The position numbers and the translations under genes were made by a program. From Liolophura sinensis (taxonomy: Eukaryota > Mollusca > Polyplacophora > Chitonida > Chitonidae), in the NCBI RefSeq assembly GCF_032854445.1, contig NC_088295.1, positions 79,824,028 to 79,888,027 on the forward strand: a stretch of DNA of 64,000 nt, given 5' to 3'. The first letter of the stretch is position 1. Each line of letters opens with the position of its first letter. Shown piece by piece: positions 35,401-45,757 of the stretch. A model generated the notes under the pieces. The model saw nothing but the letters and a program-made list of their open reading frames with translations. It was not told the DNA's origin and did not search any database.

Positions 35401-37334
35401 GTCGAGTATAGACACGTGGTCATCAAACTCCTCACCTCTCTCACAGAGTCGAAAGGTAAGCAAACATGTATCACACCAAGGCGACTGGACTGATCTGGTT
35501 TTAGAGCCCAGTCTGGTATACAGACACGTAGTCATCAAACTTCCTACTTCTCTCGCTGAGTGGAAAAGTAAGCAAACATGTGTCACACCAAGGCTGCTGG
35601 ACTGATCTGATACGAGCACCCAGTCTGGTATACTGACTGACACGTGGTCATCAAACTCCTCACCTCTCTCACTGAGTCGAAAGGTAAGCAAACATGTGCC
35701 ACACCCAGGCGGCTGGACTGATCTGGCTTGAGGGCCCAGTCTGGTATACAGACACGTATTCATCAAATTCCTCAGGTACATGTAGTGGTCATCAAACTCC
35801 TCACCTCTCTCACTGAGTCGAAAGGTAAGCAAACATGTGCCACACCCAGGCGGCTGGACTGATCTGGCTTGAGGGCCCAGTCTGGTATACAGACACGCAT
35901 TCATCAAATTCCTCAGGTACACGTAGTGTTCATCACATTCCTCACCTCTCTCACTGAGTCGAAAGGTAAGCAAACATGTGCCACACCCAGGCGGCTGGAC
36001 GGATCTGGTACGAGAACCCGGTCGAGTATAGGCACATGGTCATCAAACTCCTCACCTCTCTCACTGAGTCGAAAGGTAAGCAAACATGTGCCACACCCAG
36101 GCGGCTGGACTGATCTGGTATGACAACCCAGTCTGGTATACAGACACGTGGTCATCAAACTCCTCACCTCCCACTGAACTGAGTTGAAAGGTACCGGTAA
36201 GCCAATATGTGTCACACACAGAAAGTTGGTCTGTTCCCATCCACATAAAATCCTGTCCAGACGAGTTATTCAACCGATTGAGCTATAGGAGACATGCTAG
36301 TAAGAAGGTGGCCGTCTTTACATGGGTGCAGAGTATCAATAATTACCTTACTAGGGGTTTACTTTCGTGCTGTACGTTTATTTCCTCATGGCAGAATATG
36401 TATTGTATTTCTCTTTTAGTGATGTGGCTTTAAAAACCATAGCCTCCCATCTACATGGATACAGTTCTGTGGTAACACAGATGTGATTTACTTCATTACA
36501 TAGATCACTAAGCACTAAGGCGTCGTTTAGGCAGCCGCCGATCGGCCCTTCACAAAGGATGTCGCAAGCTCGAATGTCGCATGCTCGAATTCAGCTTTGC
36601 TGGAAACCAAAATCTGGTTAAACCACCAACCTTACTGAGCCGTATAAGTTAGATGTTTATGAATATATAGTGATTTACCTTTGATTTCATTTTGACTAGA
36701 TTGATTTAATTGGTTCTCAGGAATAACGTCTCTTGAAGTACTTCACTTCATGACTCAACCGCTATTGTTCGGTACTTTGGCTATCAACACAGCGCGCTGT
36801 ATGCTCCTTTACTCCTGGTAACCTCATTTCATCCACTTACCACTTCATAGTATAAGCATCTTGAACAAATTCTTTCTGGTACGATAATTCCAAGAAAACA
36901 CTATTTGTTGGTTCAGTCGCCCAACACCGTTATCACGTGGACGGCATTAAAGCATTAGCAACCTGCACAGCATTTCGTCAAAAACAAATCACGTTGTTGT
37001 TCTCTTTGAACATCTTTCAGATTACAACAACGCAGGCTACTGGTCAGGGGCGAATGACATCACTGGAGGACCTCTGGTGTGGGGTGACACCGACATGCCG
37101 GTGATGAGCAGCTTCTTCAGTAATTCCCAGTCCTCCTCCAACTTATACCGTTACGGCCGTCAGTCGTCTAGCTCGACCGAGAACGCCCAGAAGCATTGTG
37201 TGTTCATGAAGTATCAACGCTCGACGATGAAAATGACACAGGAGCTGAGTGAATGTGACGGCGGAAGGCTGTATATTTGCAAGTGTAAGACAAAAGGCAA
37301 GGGGCAGTGTGTTCCGCCTTCAAAATTAGACTAA
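32479..37334 (+). CDS. C-type-lectin-like secreted protein, copy 2 (complete, 4 exons, 224 aa)
   Basis: Exons 32479-32604, 34020-34056, 35258-35455 and 37021-37334 join in exact phase to 675 nt. Residues 1-23 form a signal peptide (MALRTLLLCGVVVLAFTNP, then VSSG), followed by a short heptad-like Leu stretch (LSSLSNRVDRLEAL), a 12-codon mini-exon, and a CTLD from about C59 to C209. Likely disulfides by position: C59-C72, C89-C207, C180-C199; C209 and C217 are extra. W82, A85 and C89 fit the conserved W-x2-A-x3-C motif; W141-G-D lies in the core. No EPN or QPD triplet is present and the WND position is degenerate, so canonical sugar binding is unlikely. Family knowledge suggests an extracellular recognition role. 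The Ser-rich loop at 150-173 is unusual. The 3' intron contains the exon-3 tandem array. AATAAA lies at 37615. Confidence 0.87.
33704..33860 (-). repeat. Possible SINE-like remnant in intron 1 of lectin 2
   Basis: Begins ttatttatttacttgattgc, then 'attttccgattatacaccga' and 'gtgtggtgaaaaacagagtg'. It resembles the start of the repeat at 25029. Weak. Confidence 0.35.
35456..36200 (+). repeat. Tandem array of exon-3 3' end plus its 5' splice site, lectin 2 intron
   Basis: Donor-like repeats near 35565, 35677, 35815, 35957, 36067 and 36182 follow the true donor at 35455/35456. Copy number and the second unit differ from lectin 1 (units near 35580-35680 include 'tactgactgacacgtgg'), so the array has changed since the duplication. 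Confidence 0.88.
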
Positions 37335-37644
37335 AGTTCTGCTTTGACTTAGAGAGGTACAAGACTACAAGCCTTCGTACATGTTTTCGTCCGAAAAGCC
37401 GACGCGATGTGGAGTCAATTTCTCCTTTCTCTAAAATGACATGATATTATACTGGCCGAGTACCTGTGTGTCGAAGGGCCTTGTCTTCAGGGTGACTAGA
37501 GCCCTAACTTTCTAAAATTCAAAGAAACTCAATTTTTCGTGTTCCTAAAATTAACCAGCTCTACATATTTTTACCATTCTTTTTCATTATACATCATACC
37601 TAATGAAACTATGAAATAAAGCATTATATTTGAAGAAAAAGAAG

Positions 37645-37779
37645 CTCATACCTGATTAAGCCAATGAAGTATTATACATGCGGTTGACAAATTAAAGGAA
37701 TATACCTGATCAAATCAAAAAAGTATTATACATGCGGTTCACAAATTAAAGGAATATACCTGATCAAATCCAAAAAGTA
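37645..37779. repeat. 54-bp tandem repeat, left part (interrupted by Tc1-like element)
   Basis: Same repeat as at 3800-4130. It resumes at 39455 to about 39640 after the transposon. Confidence 0.8.
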
Positions 37780-39454
37780 CAGTCCTGGAAAAAAGTTTGG
37801 AATATTGGTGAATTTCACACCATCTCCACGAATAGCGTGCTTCGTTGCGTTCAGGTCAATAATCTGTCGATTGGTTTCACTTGGACTAGTCTCTATGATG
37901 CATTATCAATAGTTTCCTCAAACCAAAACATTTCTAAATGTTATAGGAGACGAGTTTTTCACGATATTCTGAAAGCGCCCCAAACAAGTGCAGAAATTCA
38001 GTGAAACCCATGTATTTTATTACGAGCTGCAACTTTTATTCGATTGGAAATATGTCTACAATACTTGGTAAGTTAAATATGCAAAACACTAACAATACAG
38101 AAAATTAATTTAGTACTTGGTGTGCCCACCCCTCGCATTGTACAATGCGCGCACACGTCTTGGCATACTGGCAACTAAGGAAGTCAAAGTTTCTTCCGGT
38201 ATATCTCTCCAGCAAGTGAGCACAGCACGAGTTAGTTCAGGCACGTTCGTTGGGGCTTCATCCAGGTTATTCAACCCACGGGAAACTTCCGCCCACAAGT
38301 TCTCAATTGGGCTCATATCCGGTGAAATGGCTGGCCACTGCATGTGCTCAACACCCTCCTGTTCCAGAAAATTCCGTATCAGTTCTGTCCGGTGCGGCGT
38401 GGCGTTGTCGTCCTGATACACAAAGTTTGCCCTGAATTGTTGCCGAGCAAATGGGAGCATTATCGTTTCCAGAATCCGTTGATATTGGTGCTGGTTCATG
38501 TGTCCATCCAAGACGTGCAGGTCGCATTTACCAGTGCTATGAAAAGCACCCTAGGCGGTGACCCCACCGCCCCCGCTTTGGACTCCGGGCATGATGCAAT
38601 CTTCGTTCAGAGCCTCGTGAGCCTGACGACGCACCATCACACGGCCATCTTCCCGGTAGACGACAAAACGAGACTCATCACTGAATATCACGTGTCGCCA
38701 GTGTCCCACCTGCCAGTTCAGGTGTTCCCGCGCCCAGGATAAGCGTGCCTGGCGGTGTCGACGCTGTAGCAAAGGCTTCCTCTTAGGCCTCCTTACCAAA
38801 TACCCAGCAGTCAACAGTCTGGGTCGCACTAAGCGGCTTGACACAGGAGTATTGGTAAATCTCATCCAGTCAGCGCGTATCTGGTTGGAACTCTTCGTAC
38901 GGCCATTGCGGCAAAGTCTCACCAGATACCGGTCCTCTCTCTCGGTGGTCTTTCGTGGCCGACCAGACCTCGGTCTAGGCGTCGGCACACCCGTCTGTCG
39001 GTGTCGCTTAAAGATTTTGGAGACGGCTCCCTGAGTGACACCAAGAGCTGCTGCAATGTCCTTCTGTTTTGCTCCAGCCAGGCTCATACCAACGATACGG
39101 TTGCAGACTGCAGCACTCAGTTGACGTCTCATGATCACAGCAGTATTGTTGGAAACACTCTGGAGCACTGGCATGCCTTAACCGAGCTTTTATAAGAGTT
39201 ACAAGGTTAAATTATAATCATGTCTGCGTACATGACTTTTTCACTGAGAAATGGATGGTCATGCTTTGTCCCAACTGTAATTTTGCTCAGGTGACACAAG
39301 CAATAATGGTGTGTATGAGCTTAAAGGGGACATAATCCACTACATTTTCCACCCAAACAAGAATGTGTGCATTCAATGTAAGGCGCACAAAAGTATCTTT
39401 CTGGTAAATGCTATCATCAGTGAAAACAATATTCCAAACTTTTTTCCAGGACTG
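37780..39454 (-). mobile_element. Near-intact Tc1-like transposon, 1675 bp
   Basis: Perfect 28-bp terminal inverted repeats at 37780-37807 and 39427-39454 (outer end cagtcctggaaaaaagtttg). A TA target duplication lies at 37778-37779 and 39455-39456. The paralogous site in block A (TA at 3937-3938) is empty, so insertion came after the duplication. The transposase is on the minus strand. The element is short, simple and barely decayed. Confidence 0.95.
38110..39174 (-). pseudogene. Tc1-like DD34E transposase with one in-frame nonsense codon
   Basis: One frame spans 39174 to 38110 (355 codons with both stops), interrupted only by a TAG at 38553-38551. The position (VTA-stop-GAF) is normally Trp in Tc1 transposases, so TGG to TAG is the simple explanation. 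Domains in order: paired-like HTH (LSAAVCNRIVGMSLAGAKQK, TQGAVSKIFKRHRQTG), GRPRK hook, then the catalytic core with Asp in FSDESRF, Asp in YQDDNATPH and Glu in SPIENLW. Exactly 34 residues lie between the second Asp and the Glu. Full length for the family. The stop should abolish activity unless read through. Confidence 0.93.
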
Positions 39455-39640
39455 TATTATACATACTGTTGACAAATTAAAGGAATATACCTGATCAAAT
39501 CAAATAAAGTATTATAAATGCAGTTGACAAATTAAAGGAATATACCTGATTAAATCAATGAAGTATTATACATGCGGTTGAGAAATTAAAGGGATATACC
39601 TGATCAAATCAAAAAAGAAGAATTATACATGCGGTTGAAA
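39455..39640. repeat. 54-bp tandem repeat, right part
   Basis: Continuation of the array after the transposon, about three units. Confidence 0.78.
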
Positions 39641-39804
39641 TATACCTGATCAAAGGAAACATTCTATATATATCAACAAATGCATAAACTGCGTATTGCC
39701 TTATTTACAGATATGATCTGTAATAACTTATTTGTTGATAGCAACACGCCAGCATCGATAGCTGAAAGATACAGTAGCTTGCCTTTTCATGTTGTTGACC
39801 ATAC

Positions 39805-40085
39805 AGGATCTTACCAAAGACCAAAGGAAAATGGTACTTGTTGCTGTCTCGCTTGAGGCTCAGCACTGAGAGGTAAGAGAAAGGAAACATTCGGTGTCAG
39901 TATAATGAGCCTGGGTGGGCTGTCATGTCTGGTATCTTTCGTGGCAGCAGCATTTTGGCGGCATGAACTCGCCACAAGAAGACACATTATATGTACACGC
40001 ACCTAACGACACAACGTCGTCACATGACTGAAAAACTATCAAGTACGACGTGAAGCCCAAGCATACATACATATTCATACATTTT
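39805..40085 (+). mobile_element. SINE, 'gcatacatacatac' tail family (paralog of 4290-4565)
   Basis: Same truncated element as in block A with few differences; it moved with the duplication. Confidence 0.65.
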
Positions 40086-40256
40086 GTTGAAATAAGAAAT
40101 GTACTTATTTCAAAAACCATAGGGTCGAAAACACATCTACTTTCATTATTGTACCTTTTTGTTAAAGGTGAGTTTAAAGGGAATGCAATGTCTTATTAAT
40201 TAAACTAGCTGGTTGTGCTGTCACATCGTGGTCTTCATTTAACTTCTGAAGCAAAA

Positions 40257-41830
40257 CTAGATTCCTTTAGCACAATTTATAAATTGCTGAAACACTGAGA
40301 TTTTGCTTATAACATGACATGTATAGATATAGAATTCCGCTTCGAGTAAAATATACCTGACCGCACTTTTGTGTCGTGATGCAGACTTACCTTCATTACC
40401 CATGTATCGGTATAGTACAGACAAAGGCAAAGTCCGAGTATCACATCGTGCGTACTCATACATGAGGTTATTAACATTTAACCAGAACTGATACAATTTT
40501 GAACACTCTATGAAATAACGAGTTACATTTCCGCTACATGACACAAAGGGTTGTCTTTGATTATCCGTCTTGCGTGTAAATACTTGTTGCACGGTAAATA
40601 ATAATTTGTACTGAAGTTGTTTTATTTCATTTTCAATAGGTACAGTTCGTGGGATATTCCATATTCAACTTACTATAAGCGACATTATCCTGGCTTTTCG
40701 TAAGCTGTAAAATAGTACTAGTGTATCCAAATTAATAGGAGAAAATGAGCATTGTCTAAAGAGAAGTCATTTACCGATAGGGTTTCATTTAGTTGTCTAA
40801 TGGTCATGTCATTAATATGGACATTTGAACTGATATAGTTCGCTACTGCTGTAACAATGTTGTAATATTCTTTAGATTTGCACAGAACGCGGTTAAAGTC
40901 TTGAACCTTCCATTGCAGTCATAAATATCTTGAGCAAAATCGGATTTTGGCCTTATACCACGCTTTATTAAGGAATAATTTTTACCCTTGCAGTATATTT
41001 TTAATTTTCCATATAAGATCATTGTAAGGGTTCTACTCATCTTTAACACCAGATCAAGTGAATAGGGGTTTTTTTTTATGAAATATAGCTATAGGCTTGT
41101 TTAACTTTGATACATCATTGTTACGTTGCAAAAGAAAGCCTACAGACCACCAAAATGCCTGTAGACTTCTGTTGCGCTTAATTTCCACATGGAGCGTTTA
41201 GAGAAAAACGTCGGTATCCATGGTAACTTAAGAGCCTTGTTACGATCATCAAAATCTCTAGCTTTAAATTGTGTTACACTGTGGTCTTAATTACTACCAT
41301 AATAAACAGAAATGCTCAATAACATTGTTGCTATAAAAATAGCATTAATGTTTGGTAAACCAGCTTTAGAGTGCTTCTTGCTTTTAAGTGGAAACATTCT
41401 TGTCGTTTTAAGTTTAGTCTAAGGCCTGTTAGATTTTCAAAGTATTTACACGATCACATTGATCACGTTTTTGTTTATCTTTGAGAGCAGACGATAGAGA
41501 GAAGCCTTACCGTGTTGCTCGTTGTAGTTCAGACCATTGAGTGGAGTTGCCATTATTTAATACATAAAACCTTTAATACACAACTTGAAGGTTTTTGTGT
41601 ATAACTTTACTATATATATTTCTTGAACGTTGGTCCGAAATTAACTTTATCTGAAGCGCAGAGCAAGTACCGCCCTTCCACAGAACCAAAGGTTTTCTCT
41701 AAATCCTTTTTTAAGCAATTTACTAGATAAATTTCGTTTTCTAAAATGTCTATTGCAAGACGGATTTTATCACCAGTACGTCTGCCTTTTATGAAACCAG
41801 TTTGTGAAAAGCGGGCCATTTGCTCAATAA
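40257..41830 (-). mobile_element. Decayed L1/Tx1-like LINE ORF2 (paralog of 4738-6290)
   Basis: RT block at 41610-41819 (QTGFIKGRRTGDKIRLAIDI), middle block at 40843-41049 and C-terminal block at 40257-40592 (TRYFIECSKLYQFW), in broken frames. Small indels distinguish it from block A, including an extra ~55 bp near 41,265-41,320 that block C also shows in part (54,860-54,890). Confidence 0.66.
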
Positions 41831-43740
41831 ACGTTTTACTTGGTTGGCAAGTGCCTTAGAAATTATTTTTTAATCAATGTTCAACAAAAAACAAATCGGC
41901 TTTCAAGCGTACTTTTTAACTTTCTTACATGAGCAGAAAATAAGGAGTTTTCTCCTTTGATTTTAGAGTTGCATGTGTCGCTATGAATATATGTCACAAT
42001 GGTTTATTGTTTTTAATTCCACTTAAAAGATGTGGATTTGAGCTATAAGTTTCAACTTTTTAATAGAGGTTTCAAAACCCAATTATTCTTTCCTCTACAT
42101 CTTTTCTGTAAACCAGATTAATATAAAAAAAAGAAAAAACGGGAACAAGTACTTATTTGTTTTGATTGCTATACTTAACACCGTAATTTTTCTTTTACAT
42201 GATGCCCACTTTTATGTGCGCAGGAAACCTTAGTTTATAAACCTTCTACCTTTGGCAAGTTAATGACAAACTTTCCCATGTGAGACGTACACCATACGTG
42301 CACCGTATTTGTGGAAGTCAACGAATGTTACGGTTTCACAAATTCTCTGTCCAGGGGCTGGATTGAACGCGTACCTTGTTGTTCTTGCAATTGATTGGGT
42401 TTTACACAGACATCCAATAAATATGACTTACCTTAGAGCTCAGATTAGAGGGTGAAAGTTTTAAAATAGAAATGGACTCTCAGCTTCTCTGTTCCAATGT
42501 TCGAAAAGAGCTGTGAAGCCGAGTAAAGATCTTATATGATATACCAAAAAAGTCTATAGTACTGTGTACACGGCTAAGTGTGTCACAGTTCTGTCTCACC
42601 ATTCTTAAAAAACCAAGGAAAAAATATTACCAAGGAAAACAAATATTAAATAGGAACATCAGCTTAGTTTCACTGGTTCAACCGTATGACGAATTGATGA
42701 TTTGGGTTTTTTTTATTGCTGTTCAACGCAGTGCTAAACAGTAATTCATCTAAACGATGGTGGTCAGACTTATTTGTTGAAGAAAACAGAGGGTTCGGGG
42801 CAAACTACTGGACTTTGACAAGTTACTGACAAGTTTTCCTTGAAATTTAGAGACTCGGATTGATCAGTTTTTGTATTTTGTGACGATATAAATAGTTTGT
42901 GACGTTTATTGTCTATGGTACAATATTAATCTGAAAGACCTTTTGAACGTAATAAAAAAAGCATATACAAATGTCACAGTGGTGACAGAGCGATTAAAAA
43001 CAAATTCCCGTGAGACTAGACACCAAAAACCAAAGTACCAAGGACGGTACATTCATTTAATTACATATAACTGATAGTTTCTCAAAATGACCTCAAGTTC
43101 CTGCTGTCGGAGGTCCCCATTGTCAGACAGTGGACAGTTTTTCAGCGCATTCGGTTCCAATCATATCATTCCATGGAAGATGTATGAGTGTTTCAATGGA
43201 TGAGTATTGTATGGCATTTGTTACTCAAACATGCATATCTGCAGCGCAACTGAATTTATTTGAAATATGGCAAAAAAGATTGACAAGTGTTTTGAGCTTA
43301 TGTTCAAACAGCATTTTATGCTAATTGTTTGCAAACTACATACTGTAATAGACAGATGCGGTCAATCACGGCGTGGAGCTGCGTCTTTTAATTAAGGCGG
43401 CGGGGTGAGATTAATGGATTCGAGATAAACAAAAACCGCGAGATATTTTCATGATAAATTTCGCGAGTCGAGAGCTTGAGAAAGCGAGATTTGTAAAACA
43501 GCGCTAAACTGTTACTAATCTCCCGCGGTTTGATAAAATTCATGCGAAAATGACTAAAGTATTGCAAGATTTGTCTGGTCTCGCGTTCTCCAGTTCTCAA
43601 CTAGCACAACACGTTATACAGTCGACAATTTCGACAAGAAAGTGAACTCCTTCTTACGACATGACACCTACAGGCGGTAGCGACTTGTGCTAAATGATAG
43701 CAGGAGGCATGTTAGTTCATTCAGTGAGGTGGCGCTAGAG
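41830..43740. other. Intergenic stretch, no gene seen
   Basis: Matches 6290-7890 and 55,330-56,700. Divergence from block A rises sharply after about 42,710. A segment of about 240 bp (about 43,010-43,245) is absent from the other two blocks and is unassigned. Confidence 0.5.
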
Positions 43741-43745
43741 TGAAA

Positions 43746-45168
43746 AAAGACCTTGTTTTTGGGACTAAATGTGTTACACAATGTAATCAGGCTGTTCGTA
43801 GATTTTTATGGGATAACAAAGCAGAGTGTTAAATAAAACTGTTGCATGCAATTCATTTGCGGCTGGCGGTCTTAATGTTCAAAATATTTATTGCAAGATT
43901 GAAATGTTTGGTATAAAGCACATTTTGAAATTGTTACACGGGTCCACCGCTGATTGGACACACTTTGCCATTTACTGGATCGGATGATTACATCGTAATA
44001 TTAGACCTGATTTTGGCAGATCTAATATTCCTCATTCAGAGTATTGGCGTTCAGCATGAAGGGGATAGTGCAACGACTTGTTCACCCGTATCAGTATAAT
44101 GGTTCGGGCGGGGCCGCTTACTTGCCTTCGGTAAGTCGTCTCAGTGAAGCAGCACTAAATAAAAGAGCGGTGTAAATCCGTCCTGCAACAAGGAGGCACA
44201 TTACACGTACATGCACCCTAAGGATTCCTTTGTCGTCATGTGACTGAAAAATTGTTGAGTACGACGGTAAACCCCAAGCACTCACTCACTCACTCATTCA
44301 GAGTATGTGCCTAGGTTTTACAAGTACGCCCTTGATGCTTGGCGGGAATTTTATACAGGTCAGACCTTGCCTATTATTTGTTCTAGCAAGGCTATTTATA
44401 TCCAGATTCTTAAAAAAGTCATAGAAGCCCCACGTGTTGTTGTGAAGCGGCCGCAGTTGGAATGGCCAGTTATATGGAAGGCTGTATTTAATAAATCCCT
44501 AGATCACAACTTTATTAATTTTTGTTTTAAACTAGTTTGTGACATCCTACCTTATTAAAGAGAGGCTTTTGCGTCGAAATATAGCCACTAATGACGCGTG
44601 TGTGTTCTGTCAAGGCTCAGAAACACAGGTACATTTATTTGCGGAATGTCACATGATTAGACATGTAATTAATGAATTTCTTGCAGTGTTTTGTACCGTT
44701 CTTTAACGAAAAGCACCTTATCCATAAAGTGTTTGAAAATGTAAACAAAGCAGACGAATCAGTTTGTTTGCATACATTGAGTGTTCTTCAATTTTCATTG
44801 TGGTGTGCCAGAAATAACATAATCTTTAATGGGAAACAAAGAGGTGCCAGTTATACTGTCTCTCTTGCAAAGGGTATTGTAAGAACACGGGTTCATGTTG
44901 ATTTTGTTCGTCCCGGCCCAAGGTGTTTCAAAGATATATGGTGTAAAAATAACCTAATCTGTAAAGTTCTAAACGGTAAACTTATTTACTTACCCAGGTA
45001 ACGTCATCAAGAACTGACACTTACATCAGAAATAAGCAATCTAGGTCTCTGTGATATATATATTTTTTTTAATTAGACTGCTGCACAGATCGTGTCTCGT
45101 ACACTGTATTGTTATTCCAGTAAATATGTCTTATGGTGAATAAATTTTCTTATTCCAAAAAAAAAAAT
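43746..45168 (+). mobile_element. 3' end of an L1/Tx1-like LINE (block B only)
   Basis: Frames shift, but readable parts are QAVRRFLWDNKAE near 43,785, then GGLNVQNIYCKIEMFGIKHI near 43,865, LEWPVIWKAVFNKSL near 44,455, and a zinc-knuckle-like CVFCQGSETQVHLFAEC (C-x2-C-x7-H-x4-C) near 44,600. LQFSLWCARNNIIF follows near 44,790. This is the C-terminal order of L1/Tx1-type ORF2. The frame at 44672-45001 ends in a stop, then an A-rich end at 45158-45168. A SINE is nested in it. The other blocks lack this segment, so it arrived, or was lost elsewhere, after duplication. Confidence 0.75.
44045..44294 (+). mobile_element. 5'-truncated SINE (cactcactc tail) nested in the LINE
   Basis: Target duplication cattcagagtat at 44033-44044 and 44295-44306. 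The element starts inside the SINE body (tggcgttcagcatgaagg), lacking the tRNA-like head, and ends in gcactcactcactcactc. The LINE frame resumes at the duplicated target. Confidence 0.9.
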
Positions 45169-45410
45169 CAACAATCTGTGCAGTTGCCGCTGATGGGTCC
45201 TACACGTGCCGGCCAAATGCTCTAGCCACACTTAATATATACATGGAATCTTTCGTCTCAGCGACAATTACTTTCATTGCGCATGTCTGTAGCAAAGCTA
45301 AGTCGTACATGAAATAAAGGAAACCCTTATCATCAATAATTCATAAACAAAGCGACAAGCTGCTTAGACATAAAACCTACCTGCAAATATCCCGGCTATC
45401 GACCACGCAA

Positions 45411-45472
45411 TCCTCGATAATATAGTAGTGAGCATTCCCGCCTGTCACGCGGGAGACCGAGATTCGACCAGT
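45411..45472 (+). pseudogene. 3'-truncated tRNA-Asp(GTC)-like sequence
   Basis: The 5' acceptor strand tcctcga, a D-arm-like aatatagtagtgagc, and an intact anticodon stem-loop (stem cccgc/gcggg, loop ctgtcac, anticodon GTC at 45444-45446) closely follow a eukaryotic tRNA-Asp. The T arm is damaged and the 3' acceptor half is missing. It abuts sequence shared with the other blocks (gtcaaaaaacgattgtatga), so it marks the right edge of the block-B-only insertion. Not a functional tRNA. Confidence 0.72.
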
Positions 45473-45524
45473 CAAAAAACGATTGTATGACAACCGGTCT
45501 ATAATGATCTGGGAATAGAACCTT

Positions 45525-45664
45525 TGACGTCAAAAACATGGCGTTTGCCCGGTCCCCATTCACCCCAAAACTGTTCAGTACCAAACTATGACGGCATTAA
45601 AACATATGTGACGTCACCAAAAGCATTGTGACGTCGGTTTCAAGGCGACAATGAGATGACGTCA
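45525..45664. promoter_or_regulatory. CRE-like palindromes upstream of gene X2
   Basis: TGACGTCA at 45525-45532, 45609-45616 and 45657-45664, with a one-mismatch copy (tgacgtcg) near 45630. The last two sites keep their positions relative to the start codon in all copies. Confidence 0.5.
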
Positions 45665-45757
45665 TCTGACTGTTTAATGTCTTCATTTGGGAAACTCTTA
45701 GGCTTACATTGGTTTTAAAAGAACATCATTATCTTTAAAGAATTTTCAGGAATCTAC

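Noticed and set aside
45411-45472. Functional tRNA-Asp gene
   Set aside because: T arm is disrupted and the 3' acceptor strand is missing, so it cannot fold as a complete tRNA.
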